Source: Spirochaetaceae bacterium (lineage in GTDB: Bacteria > Spirochaetota > Spirochaetia > SZUA-6 > Bin103). From it: a stretch of 21,966 nt of DNA. Below are positions 6,403 to 14,055 of this stretch, in pieces (the stretch's first letter is position 1; each line of letters starts with the position of its first letter). Below the pieces are notes generated by a model. It was not told the DNA's origin. It worked only from the letters and a program-made list of their open reading frames with translations, and did no database searches. The stretch spans positions 1-21,966 of the forward strand of contig JAPPKD010000189.1 of the NCBI GenBank assembly GCA_028820215.1, read 5' to 3'. The position numbers and the translations under genes were made by a program.

Positions 6403-7379
6403 CCTGGACGGCCCTCGACACCGGCATCGTGGTCGTGGCTGCCGTCAGCGCCATGGCGTCGGCGCTGATCGGCAGCTTCCTGGTGCTGCGCCGCATGAGC
6501 ATGATGGGCGATGCCATCAGCCACGCCGTCCTGCCCGGCATCGCCATCGCGTTCCTGGCCACGCTCAGCCGCGATACCGGCGTGATCGTGATCGGGGCCG
6601 CGGTCGCCGGCGTGCTCACCGCCGCCTTCACACAGCTCATCCACCAGGTGGGCAACGTGGACCGCGGCGCGGCCATGGGCGTGGTGTTCACCACCATGTT
6701 CGCCGTCGGCTTGATCCTGATCGTGCGCAGCGCCGACTCCGTGCACATCGACGTGCACACCGTGTTCTACGGATCGGTCGAGCTGGCGCCGCTGAACGAC
6801 GTGGTGGTGGCCGGCGTGCGCATGCCGCGGGCGCTGCTGATCCTGGGTGCGGTGTTCGCGGCCGACCTCGCCTTCGTCCTGGTGCTGTTCAAGGAGCTGA
6901 ACCTCACGTCGTTCGACGAGGACTTCGCGCGCTCGATCGGCTGCAACGCGCGCCTCATGCACTACGCGCTGATGGTGATGGTGGCCGTGACCATCGTCGC
7001 CGCGTTCGAGAGCGTCGGCAGCATCCTGGTGATCGCGATGCTGATCGTGCCCGGCGTGGTGGCAAGCCTGTTCACCCGCCGGCTGCGGTCGCTGCTCGTG
7101 TTCGGCCAGGGGGTGGCCCTGGTCTGCGCGGTCGGCGGACACGTCGGCGCGATCACGGTGCCGCGCTGGTTCGGGCTGACCGATACCAGCACGGCCGGCA
7201 TGATGACCGTCGTGGCCGGGGTGGTGGTGGCGGTGGCGCTGGTGGCGGCCCCGGAGCGCGGACTGGCGGCGCGCGCCCTGCACCGCGTGCGATCCGGCCG
7301 CCGCCGGAGCGGCGGGCGTCGCGCTCAGGCGCCGCGCCAGTCGAACACGACGCCCAGCATCTCCTTCTCGCGGCGGTAG
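6399..7379 (+). CDS. troD: metal ABC permease, second subunit (TroD/YtgD family)
   Basis: A 326-residue ABC-3 permease with hydrophobic segments across about residues 10-285 and the family's MMGDAISHAVLPG signature at 35-47. FKELNLTSFDEDFARSIG (164-181) is the conserved cytoplasmic loop, and a matching FKELN segment occurs in the first permease. The start is GTG at 6399, overlapping the preceding stop by 4 bp; without it the open frame continues upstream as antisense-like sequence. A short basic tail (RRRSGGRR, 301-308) ends the protein. It should pair with the fused permease at 5008 to form a heterodimeric channel. Its last 55 bp overlap the 3' end of the convergent dehydrogenase gene, leaving no room for a separate terminator. 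Confidence 0.93.
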   Translation: MTWTALDTGIVVVAAVSAMASALIGSFLVLRRMSMMGDAISHAVLPGIAIAFLATLSRDTGVIVIGAAVAGVLTAAFTQLIHQVGNVDRGAAMGVVFTTMFAVGLILIVRSADSVHIDVHTVFYGSVELAPLNDVVVAGVRMPRALLILGAVFAADLAFVLVLFKELNLTSFDEDFARSIGCNARLMHYALMVMVAVTIVAAFESVGSILVIAMLIVPGVVASLFTRRLRSLLVFGQGVALVCAVGGHVGAITVPRWFGLTDTSTAGMMTVVAGVVVAVALVAAPERGLAARALHRVRSGRRRSGGRRAQAPRQSNTTPSISFSRR

Positions 7380-8353
7380 GCCATCTCGTAGGCCTGCTTC
7401 ATGTCCCGGTACGGCATTCGGTGGGTAATCAGCCGCTTGGGTGACAGGCGTCCGTCGGCCATCAGCGACAGCACGTGCGCGCATGAGTTGTTCCACGAGA
7501 AGCGCTCAGGTTCGTCATGCTCACCCGGGAACCGGTAGCCGGCGCTGCCGTTGACGGCGATCAGCGAGATGCCCTTGTCGTAGAACCAGTCGAGCACCAG
7601 CGGGTTGAAGTCCAGCTTCTCCTCGCCCCGCCCCAGCAGGCTGACGATGGAGACCCGGCCGCCTGAGCGCACCACCTCGACGGACGTGCGGTAGGCCGGC
7701 CACGGATTCGCGGTCAGGATCACCAGGTCGATGCCGACCCCGTCCGTGAACCGGTCCAGCTTCCCGGCCAGGTCCGGGTCGGAGGACAGGAACGCCTCGT
7801 GCGCGCCCATGCGGCGCGCCATCTCCATGCGCACCGGGCTGTTGCCCAGGGCGACCACCCGCGCCCCGAACAGCGGTCCAAGCGCCACGGCGCCGAGCCC
7901 CAGCACGCCCAGGCCGACCACGGCGACGTTCTCGCCCGGCTCGAATCCGGCCTTGCGGTAGCAGAAGCCGGACAGCGTGTAGAGGTGCGACCACACCGCG
8001 TCCTCCGGGTCGACGCCCGGCGGCACCTTGGCCAGGTGCCCGGTTTCGTCGAACACGTGCGCGGACGCATGCCCATGACGGTCGGCGACCCGGTCCCCCA
8101 CCGCCACGCGCGTGACGGCGCTGCCGACCGCGCGCACGACGCCCACGCTGCTGTCGCCGACCGGACGCGGATACTCGATCGGCTGCATGCCGTAGTCCGC
8201 TCCTTCGTAGTTGCCGCGGTCGGTACCGATCTTCAGGGCCGACACCTCGGTGTCGACCAGCACCTCGTGCGGGCCGAGCCCGTCCGGGTCCAGTTCCACC
8301 GGCTCGATGTGAAGGTCGCGCGGGCCGTGCAGAAACGCCTGCAGCGCAGTCAT
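7325..8353 (-). CDS. MDR-family dehydrogenase without zinc ligands
   Basis: A 342-residue medium-chain dehydrogenase/reductase. A GroES-like N-terminal domain (about 25-130) is followed by a nucleotide-binding Rossmann domain with GLGVLG at 147-152. The catalytic cysteine of zinc alcohol dehydrogenases is absent: the aligned stretch reads SALKIGTDRGN (38-48), with Lys at the Cys position. There is no GHE motif and no four-cysteine structural zinc loop. It is therefore likely a zinc-independent reductase or oxidoreductase of uncertain substrate, unlike its paralogue at 11734. It is the last gene of the five-gene minus-strand operon, and its ATG overlaps the amidohydrolase stop by 4 bp (8350-8353). 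Its 3' end overlaps the end of the convergent permease gene. Confidence 0.88.
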   Translation of the reverse strand: MTALQAFLHGPRDLHIEPVELDPDGLGPHEVLVDTEVSALKIGTDRGNYEGADYGMQPIEYPRPVGDSSVGVVRAVGSAVTRVAVGDRVADRHGHASAHVFDETGHLAKVPPGVDPEDAVWSHLYTLSGFCYRKAGFEPGENVAVVGLGVLGLGAVALGPLFGARVVALGNSPVRMEMARRMGAHEAFLSSDPDLAGKLDRFTDGVGIDLVILTANPWPAYRTSVEVVRSGGRVSIVSLLGRGEEKLDFNPLVLDWFYDKGISLIAVNGSAGYRFPGEHDEPERFSWNNSCAHVLSLMADGRLSPKRLITHRMPYRDMKQAYEMAYRREKEMLGVVFDWRGA

Positions 8354-9525
8354 TCAGTCACCTCCTGTCGGTGGGGATACCAGCCGCCGCCGCCCGGCAC
8401 GATCTGCCCGCGGCGCACGGTGGCCGCCGCGCGCAGGCAGCGCGTGCCGATGCGATCCGTGCCCATGCTGTCTGTGAACACGAAGCGGCCTTCGCGGTCG
8501 TCCAGCACGGCGATGTCAGCGCGCGTCCCCGGCCGCAGGGTGCCGATCTCGTGGTCGCGGAGCAATGCCTTGGCCGGGATGAGGGTCGACCGCTCGACCA
8601 CCTCCTCCAGCGACAGCCCCAAGTGCAGAAACTTGGACATGGTGGTAGGCATGTCGAATACCGGGCCGTTGACGTTCAGGGTGTGCAGGTCGGTGCTGAT
8701 GGTCTGCGGCAGGAACCCCTGCGCGATCGCCGCATCGGCGACCTCCCACTCGAAGCTGCCGGAGCCGTGGCCGATGTCGAAGATGACGCCTCGGTCGGCG
8801 GCCTCGCGGACCGCCGGCCAGACCCGGTCGTCCGGATCCAGGATGCGCTCGGAGCCGCCCTTGAAGCAGTGCGTGATGCAGTCGCCGGGCTCCAGCAGCT
8901 CCACGATCTCGTGGACCGGCATCGGCGTCTCGCCGATGTGCACCATCAGCATGGTGCGCGCCTCGCGCGCCGCCGCGACCGCGTCCCTGAGGTTCGCCCA
9001 GCCCGCCTCACCCCTGCCGATCAGGCGGCCGGTGGCGCGGATCTTCACGCCGACGGCGACGCTCGGATGGGCGCGGATGGTGGCCACCACGCCCTCGGGG
9101 TCGGCCAGCGCTCGGTCGAGCAACTCGCCGGTCCGGTTGAACGTGGCCAGCCCCAGAGCCGACAGGTGAATGAGCGCCAGCACCTCGGTCTGCGCGGGGA
9201 CGATCACGTCGCGCAGGAAGCCGGGGAAGTTGTGGCTCCCCGAGCTGCCGGTGTCGAGCATCGTGGTCACCCCGCCCGCGGCGCACAGCGGGTCCGGGTC
9301 CAGCCCCAGCGTGGTGTGGTCCCGGTAGGCGTGCACGTGCAGGTCGACCAGGCCGGGCATCACCAGCCTGCCGCGCGCGTCGATCACGTGGCGGGCCTGC
9401 TCGGCCGGAATGTCCGGGCGGATGTCCGCGATGCGCTCGCCCGCGACCGCCACGTCGAGCCGGCCGCGCATGCGCTGCGACGGGTCGATCACCTCTCCGC
9501 CAGCGATGAGAACGTCGTACTTCAC
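8350..9525 (-). CDS. amidohydrolase/deacetylase (Atu3266/EF_0837-type, amidohydrolase superfamily)
   Basis: A 391-residue binuclear-metal amidohydrolase. Expected ligands are visible in order: H63 and H65 in DLHVHAY, K161 in GVKIRAT (the lysine that is carbamylated in this superfamily), H196 in MVHIGE, H219 in ITHCF and D279 in STDLH. The N- and C-terminal strands (about 1-55 and 335-380) form the usual beta-sandwich, ending in GTRADIAVLD. The spacing and SGSHNFPGF segment match the Atu3266/EF_0837 group, in which an ester or N-acyl hydrolase activity has been described; the substrate here is unknown. The start is GTG at 9523-9525, with GGAGG (9535-9539) at a good distance. It lies 41 bp after the 2-hydroxyacid dehydrogenase and is coupled by 4-bp overlap to the dehydrogenase that follows. 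Confidence 0.92.
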   Translation of the reverse strand: MKYDVLIAGGEVIDPSQRMRGRLDVAVAGERIADIRPDIPAEQARHVIDARGRLVMPGLVDLHVHAYRDHTTLGLDPDPLCAAGGVTTMLDTGSSGSHNFPGFLRDVIVPAQTEVLALIHLSALGLATFNRTGELLDRALADPEGVVATIRAHPSVAVGVKIRATGRLIGRGEAGWANLRDAVAAAREARTMLMVHIGETPMPVHEIVELLEPGDCITHCFKGGSERILDPDDRVWPAVREAADRGVIFDIGHGSGSFEWEVADAAIAQGFLPQTISTDLHTLNVNGPVFDMPTTMSKFLHLGLSLEEVVERSTLIPAKALLRDHEIGTLRPGTRADIAVLDDREGRFVFTDSMGTDRIGTRCLRAAATVRRGQIVPGGGGWYPHRQEVTE

Positions 9526-9566
9526 CCTACTTCCCTCCGTGCCGAGTCTGGTGCACCGACTCCCGT

Positions 9567-10517
9567 TCAGAATCCGGCGCGCTTGTCGACGATGTTCTCA
9601 AGCGGCTGTCCGGTGAGGTAGCGCTCGAGCTGCTGCAGCGCGAAGGCATGGACCTCTGCCGGCCGATGTTGCGAGTAGCCGGCGCGGTGCGGCGTCAGCA
9701 CCAGGTTGGGCGTGGTCCACAGCGGACTGTCTCCCGGCACCGGCTCCACCTCGCACACGTCCAGCCCCGCTCCGGCGATCGTGCCCGCGTGCAGGGCCGC
9801 CATCAGCGCCGGCTCGTCGATGATGCCGCCGCGGCTGACGTTGACCAGGTAGGCGGTCGGCTTCATGCGCGCAAGCTCCTCGGCGCCGATCAGGTGGTAC
9901 GTCGCAGGCAACAGCGGGCAGGTGACCGCTACCGCGTCGGCGCGCGCCAGGAACGCGTGCAGGTTCTCCCGCGTCGGCGGCAGCAGCTCGGCGACGCCGT
10001 CGGGGGCCGGCCCGGCGCTCTTCACCGGGTCCAGCGCCAGCACGGTCATCTCGTAGCCGGCGGCGCGCTGCGCGGTGTGCATGCCGAATCCCCCCAGCCC
10101 GATGATCAGGAGCGTGCCGCCGCTCAGGGACATGACCGTGGCCTGTTCCCAGCGCCGGGTGGACGCCGCGTGCACGACGCCGCGGCTCAGGCCCAGCAGC
10201 AGCGCCCACGCGTGCTCGGCGCCCTGCGCGGCGTACTTGCCGGCCATGTTGGTCAGGGTGAACGACAGCGCCGCGGCTTCCGGGGACAGCACCATGTCCA
10301 GGCCGGCGCTGAAGGAGTGCGCCCACTTCAGGTTGCGCGCCGCCAGGAACACGTCCGGCGTGAGGGTGCCCATGGCCACCTCGACCTCCGGCGCCGCCGC
10401 CAGCGCCACCGCCGGATCGTCGGTGTGAGTCACCTCGTGCCCGCCGTGGCGCCGGGCCACGGCATCGAACTCCGCGCGCTGCGCGGCGGTGAAGGAGAAG
10501 CTGACAAGGATTTTCAT
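9567..10517 (-). CDS. D-2-hydroxyacid dehydrogenase (NAD(P)-dependent)
   Basis: A 316-residue D-isomer-specific 2-hydroxyacid dehydrogenase, which interconverts 2-oxoacids and D-2-hydroxyacids using NAD(P). The Rossmann motif GLGGFG is at 140-145. The catalytic triad is intact: R229 in NVSRGG, E258 in CEVEP and H277 in TPHRAG. The acidic residue after the third beta strand is D163 in ALDP, which usually favours NAD(H). The protein is complete, with ATG at 10515-10517 and a GAGG upstream. It sits 17 bp downstream of the PhyH gene, in the middle of the minus-strand operon, and so probably acts on a hydroxyacid or oxoacid made or consumed in the same pathway. Confidence 0.93.
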   Translation of the reverse strand: MKILVSFSFTAAQRAEFDAVARRHGGHEVTHTDDPAVALAAAPEVEVAMGTLTPDVFLAARNLKWAHSFSAGLDMVLSPEAAALSFTLTNMAGKYAAQGAEHAWALLLGLSRGVVHAASTRRWEQATVMSLSGGTLLIIGLGGFGMHTAQRAAGYEMTVLALDPVKSAGPAPDGVAELLPPTRENLHAFLARADAVAVTCPLLPATYHLIGAEELARMKPTAYLVNVSRGGIIDEPALMAALHAGTIAGAGLDVCEVEPVPGDSPLWTTPNLVLTPHRAGYSQHRPAEVHAFALQQLERYLTGQPLENIVDKRAGF

Positions 10518-10534
10518 GCTGATACCTCAGGGCG

Positions 10535-11746
10535 TTACGGTGTGAACTTGGCCTGTTCGTTCGACTGGCCGATGCCCCGCACGACGGGCTCGGTCAGCCA
10601 TCGCTCCGCCGCTTCCTTCAGGTACGGGGTGCCGGTCTCGGCCCCCAGCCGATCGAAGAAGTGCCAGCCCGCCGTGGCAGGGGCCGGGCCATTGTCGCGC
10701 GTCAGCTCCTCGTGCGGGCAGGCGTACACGCGGCAGACGTCGGCCGAGCCGTCGCCCACCAGGTAGTCGCCCACATAGCTGACCCAGGGCAGGTCGCCGC
10801 CGAGCTGCGGACGCGCGGCGTCCATCAGTGCGTCGATCACGTTGTCGTCGTCGGTGCCGACCCGTTTCATGGCCGGCTGCGCCGCGCCTCCAGGAACGGT
10901 CGGTGACCCGTCCGGCCCGTCCAGGACCAGGAACCGGTCATCCTCCTCCACCAGCAGACTGGTCTGCGCGACGCGGCCCTCGATGCGGTTCTCCAGCAGC
11001 TCCGCGCCGGCCTGGTCGAACAGCTCCGCCGAGTGCTCGCGGAACAGGTAGGGCCCGCAACCCGGCGGCGCGCTGCGCGCCCGGTACTTGTTGTAGACGC
11101 CGAAGCGCAGCGTCTCGGAACGGTTTCCGAACGCCTGGTGCCACGTGAACATGTCCATGAAGGCGACCTGTCCACGCCGCAGCCTGGTGTCCTGGAACGG
11201 CCGGAGCTGGTCGCCCCGCGCCCGCTCCACGTGCGTGATCCGTCCCCGGCGCGCCAACCTGGGAATCTTGTGCGATCCCGGTGACACCAGCAGCGGGCCG
11301 ATCTCCTCGGTGTAGTCGACCAGCGGCACGATGACGAACAGCCAGCGCATCGAGGAGCCGACCGGCCGGTACGGCTTGTAGTCGCAGTGCGCAGACTCGT
11401 GCGTCCCCTGATAGTCGCCGCCGGTCCCCTGGCTGCCGGGCGGCATCGCGTAGATCACGAAGGCCGAGATGCGGATCTCGTCCTCCAGCAGCTCGGAGAC
11501 GGCGGCCGTCACCTGCGGGTGGTCGACCACGCGGCGCACGTCGGCCAGCCGCAGGCTGTCCTCGGACAGGGTGTACTTGCCCGGATCCGGAAAGCGCCTG
11601 CCCACTCCGATGTGGCGCTGGGTCACGAACTCGGAACGGGCGGCATCGGCCAACCCGTCGATCTCGTCCTTGCTCATCAGGTCCGGCACGACCAGGAAGC
11701 CGTCGTCGCGGAAGCGGGCGATCTGCGCGGGGTTCAGGACTCCCAT
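10535..11746 (-). CDS. PhyH-family dioxygenase with a Nudix-like C-terminal extension
   Basis: A 403-residue protein. Residues 1-225 are a PhyH-type Fe(II)/2-oxoglutarate dioxygenase with an intact site: H120 and D122 (AHCDY), distal H203 (TWHQAF) and R214 (TLRFG). It should hydroxylate or otherwise oxidise a small substrate. The remaining 130 or more residues exceed a normal PhyH protein. They look like a degenerate Nudix fold: LLVEEDDRFLVLDG (264-277), VPGGAA (284-289), a helix, VSYVGDYLVGDGSADVCRVYAC (322-343, not shown in full) and GWHFFDRL (360-367). The REuxEE catalytic box is missing, so this domain probably does not hydrolyse nucleotides. The ATG at 11746 overlaps the upstream dehydrogenase stop by 13 bp. 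It is the second gene of the operon. Confidence 0.9.
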   Translation of the reverse strand: MGVLNPAQIARFRDDGFLVVPDLMSKDEIDGLADAARSEFVTQRHIGVGRRFPDPGKYTLSEDSLRLADVRRVVDHPQVTAAVSELLEDEIRISAFVIYAMPPGSQGTGGDYQGTHESAHCDYKPYRPVGSSMRWLFVIVPLVDYTEEIGPLLVSPGSHKIPRLARRGRITHVERARGDQLRPFQDTRLRRGQVAFMDMFTWHQAFGNRSETLRFGVYNKYRARSAPPGCGPYLFREHSAELFDQAGAELLENRIEGRVAQTSLLVEEDDRFLVLDGPDGSPTVPGGAAQPAMKRVGTDDDNVIDALMDAARPQLGGDLPWVSYVGDYLVGDGSADVCRVYACPHEELTRDNGPAPATAGWHFFDRLGAETGTPYLKEAAERWLTEPVVRGIGQSNEQAKFTP

Positions 11747-12780
11747 GTGAATACCACCTTGCCGGTCGCGCCCGCGTCGAACACCCGGAACGCCTCCTCG
11801 GCCTGTTCGATCGTATAGCGATGGGTGATCAGCTCCTCCAGCGGGATGTCCCGCTCCAGCACGTGTTCGACGATCTCCTCGAACCGCCCCAGGTTGTAGA
11901 TCCAGGATCCCATCAGGGTGAGCTGGCGCATGATCATGCCGCGGAACGCGTCAAGCTCGAACGGCTCGCCAACGCCGATCAGCCCCAGCCGCGCCCACTT
12001 GCCGGCGGCCGCCACCATCGCCTTCTGCGCCCGCGGGCTGCCCGAGTAGTCGGCGGCGGCGTCCAGCCCGCGTCCGCCGGTCATCTCCAGCAGCTCGGCG
12101 ACCGCGTCCTGACAGGAGACGTCGATCACCCGCTCGGCTCCCATGCCCCGCGCCAGCCGCAGCCGCTCGGGCTGCAGGTCCAGCCCTACCACGCGCGCCC
12201 CGCGCGCGACCGCGAACGCGACCGCGCACAGGCCCACCGGGCCGAGCCCGAAGATGCCCACGGTGTCGGCGCCGGACGGATCGATGCGCTGGATCGACTG
12301 GTACGCCGTGCCGCCGGCGCAGGAGAGCACCACGGCGCGGTCGAAGCTCAGCGCATCCGGAATGCGCATGCAGTTGCGCGCCGGCGCCAGTGTGTAGTCC
12401 GCGGACGAGCCGTCGTGCACGGACCCGTAGCCCGTTCGCTCCGGGCAGAACATCACCTCGCCGCGGCGGCAGTAGCCGCAGCTCTCGCAGCCGACGTGCT
12501 GGTAGACGGTCACCCGGTCCCCCGGCGCGACCGAGGTGACGTTCGCGCCGACCGCTTCGACCACCCCGCACGGCTCGTGGCCGGGAATGGTGTCGGGCGA
12601 GCCGTTGAACGACTCGCGGAACTCCACCAGCTCGTCCCAGCTCTTGCGGTAGAAGTGCATGTCGGTTCCGCAGATCGAGGAGGCGGCCATCCGAACCAGC
12701 GCCTGCTCCGGTCCGGGTTCCGGAATCGGCAACTCGCGAACCTCCAGTCCACGGTCCCCGGTGAAGACGACGCCTTTCAT
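11734..12780 (-). CDS. zinc-dependent alcohol/polyol dehydrogenase (MDR family)
   Basis: A 348-residue zinc-dependent MDR dehydrogenase, oxidising an alcohol to a ketone or aldehyde with NAD(P). Catalytic zinc: C37 in ICGTD, H68-E69 in PGHEP. Structural zinc lobe: C98, C101, C104 and C112. Cofactor motif GLGPVG is at 178-183, followed by the acidic D201 in GLDLQP, suggesting NAD(H). Overall it resembles threonine/sorbitol-dehydrogenase-like enzymes. The ATG at 12778-12780 has GAGGAGG just upstream; a further 28 in-frame codons upstream lack family sequence. It is the first gene of the minus-strand operon that runs to 7325, divergent from the PhyH gene at 12863 across 82 bp. Confidence 0.93.
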   Translation of the reverse strand: MKGVVFTGDRGLEVRELPIPEPGPEQALVRMAASSICGTDMHFYRKSWDELVEFRESFNGSPDTIPGHEPCGVVEAVGANVTSVAPGDRVTVYQHVGCESCGYCRRGEVMFCPERTGYGSVHDGSSADYTLAPARNCMRIPDALSFDRAVVLSCAGGTAYQSIQRIDPSGADTVGIFGLGPVGLCAVAFAVARGARVVGLDLQPERLRLARGMGAERVIDVSCQDAVAELLEMTGGRGLDAAADYSGSPRAQKAMVAAAGKWARLGLIGVGEPFELDAFRGMIMRQLTLMGSWIYNLGRFEEIVEHVLERDIPLEELITHRYTIEQAEEAFRVFDAGATGKVVFTWES

Positions 12781-12862
12781 CGTGTTCCTCCTCGCCCCAC
12801 GCTGGGTTGCCTGCCCGGCACAGGGTAGCAAATACTGGGGCGGCGCACCGAGCGCTCGATCC
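12781..12862. promoter_or_regulatory. divergent intergenic region between the dehydrogenase operon and PhyH-VOC pair
   Basis: An 82-bp region that must hold the promoters for both directions. On the plus strand a weak candidate is TTGCCT (12807-12812), 18 bp, AATACT (12831-12836). A 10-bp perfect palindrome, CGAGCGCTCG (12849-12858), sits just before the plus-strand ATG. The minus-strand gene has its ribosome-binding site at the left edge. No minus-strand promoter is clear. Confidence 0.3.
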
Positions 12863-13675
12863 ATGACACTCGACCACCGGCAGCTCGCCTTCTACCGGAC
12901 CTTCGGGTTCCTGCGCTTCCCGGCGCTGTTCGCGGACGAGGTCGGCGAGATCACCGCCGCGTTCGAGCGCATCTGGGCCGCCAGCGGCCGCGTCCACGAC
13001 CACCGGGAACGGTCGATGCTCATCCCGTTCGCGGACCGGGACGAGTACCTGTGCGGCCTGCTCGACGATCCGCGCATCGACGGCGTGGTGCGGAGCCTGC
13101 TGGGGCCGGACTACAACTACACGGGCAGCGACGGCAACTACTACGTCGGCGACACGAACTGGCACTCCGACCACGACCTCGCGGACCCGTACCACTCGCT
13201 GAAGATCGCCTTCTACCTCGACCCCGTGGACGCCGGCTCAGGCTGCCTGCGCGTGTTCCCGGGGAGCTGCCACGTCGGCGACGCCTACGCCGACGGCCTG
13301 CACCGGGCGGTGCCCCTTACCCTCCACGCCCGCAGCGACGAGTTCTGGGGCATGGACGGCGGCGACCTGCCCGGCTACGCGATCGCCTCGACCCCCGGCG
13401 ACATGCTGCTGTTCAATCATAAGACCAAGCACAGCTCCTGGGGCGGCGGCACCGAGCGGCGCATGTTCACCTACAATTTCGAGGAGCACATGGCGGGTCC
13501 GGCGCTGCCGCACCTGGTCGAGCTCCTGGCCGGCTCCGTCAAGCGGGGCGGCATGGTCTACGCGGAGCCGTTGCTGCGCACCGCCGGGCCTGCGCGCATG
13601 CGGCACCTGGCGCAGCGCATCCAGGTCGCGCGGGAACACGGACTCGACCAACCACAGAGAGGAGATTCGCGATGA
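12863..13675 (+). CDS. PhyH-family Fe(II)/2-oxoglutarate dioxygenase (canonical HxD)
   Basis: A 270-residue phytanoyl-CoA-dioxygenase-family protein with a complete metal site: H101 and D103 (NWHSDHD), distal H190 (TKHSSW) and R199 (ERRMF) for 2-oxoglutarate. The surrounding GDTNWHSD and LKIAFYLDPVDAGSGCLRVFPGSCH segments align closely with the protein at 303, making this the useful local reference for the lost Asp there. Expected role: oxygen-dependent hydroxylation of a small molecule, substrate unknown. The ATG at 12863 was chosen because the family sequence begins directly; no Shine-Dalgarno is evident. It overlaps the VOC gene by 4 bp (ATGA, 13672-13675), so the two are co-translated. 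Confidence 0.92.
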   Translation: MTLDHRQLAFYRTFGFLRFPALFADEVGEITAAFERIWAASGRVHDHRERSMLIPFADRDEYLCGLLDDPRIDGVVRSLLGPDYNYTGSDGNYYVGDTNWHSDHDLADPYHSLKIAFYLDPVDAGSGCLRVFPGSCHVGDAYADGLHRAVPLTLHARSDEFWGMDGGDLPGYAIASTPGDMLLFNHKTKHSSWGGGTERRMFTYNFEEHMAGPALPHLVELLAGSVKRGGMVYAEPLLRTAGPARMRHLAQRIQVAREHGLDQPQRGDSR

Positions 13676-14040
13676 AGAATCCGGTAGTTCACTTTGAGAT
13701 ACAGTCCCAGGACCCCGCCGCGCTGCGCGGGTTCTACACAGAGCTGTTCGACTGGCAGGTCCAGCACCACGAGGCGATCGACTACAGCGTGCTCACCACC
13801 AAGGGGGAGGACGATCCGGCCGGCATCAACGGCGGCATCGCCCCCACCAACGGTGGTCCGGGCAGCGTCACCTTCTACGTGCAGGTCGACGACATCGAGG
13901 AGCGGCTGCGGAAGGCGGTCGAACTCGGCGCCACCGTGATCATGCCGGTAACGACGATCCCCAAGACGGTGACCTTCGCCCTGTTCGCCGATCCGCAGGG
14001 CAACTGCATCGGCATGGCGGCACGCGAGATCCCGGATTGA
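13672..14040 (+). CDS. VOC-family protein (glyoxalase/bleomycin-resistance-like)
   Basis: A 122-residue single vicinal-oxygen-chelate domain with the two beta-alpha-beta-beta-beta repeats: VVHFEIQSQD...GFYTELFDW (5-28) and VTFYVQVDDIEERLRKAVELGA (66-87, key residues V72-D73-D74). The C-terminal FADPQGNCIGM (105-115) is the family's final strand. H7 could be a metal ligand; the usual last-strand Glu is not obvious. Small standalone VOC proteins include dioxygenases, isomerases and resistance proteins, and the activity cannot be fixed. GAGAGGAGA upstream is a strong ribosome-binding site, and the start overlaps the PhyH stop, which ties it functionally to that enzyme. Confidence 0.88.
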   Translation: MKNPVVHFEIQSQDPAALRGFYTELFDWQVQHHEAIDYSVLTTKGEDDPAGINGGIAPTNGGPGSVTFYVQVDDIEERLRKAVELGATVIMPVTTIPKTVTFALFADPQGNCIGMAAREIPD

Positions 14041-14055
14041 GCCGGTCCGGCCGGC

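Noticed and set aside
12849..12858. CGAGCGCTCG palindrome before the second plus-strand PhyH gene
   Set aside because: A 10-bp GC palindrome is expected by chance in DNA of this composition; not listed as a separate site.
12659..12862. In-frame upstream extension of the PhyH gene at 12863
   Set aside because: It overlaps the divergent dehydrogenase gene and has no family similarity; the PhyH homology begins at the ATG at 12863.
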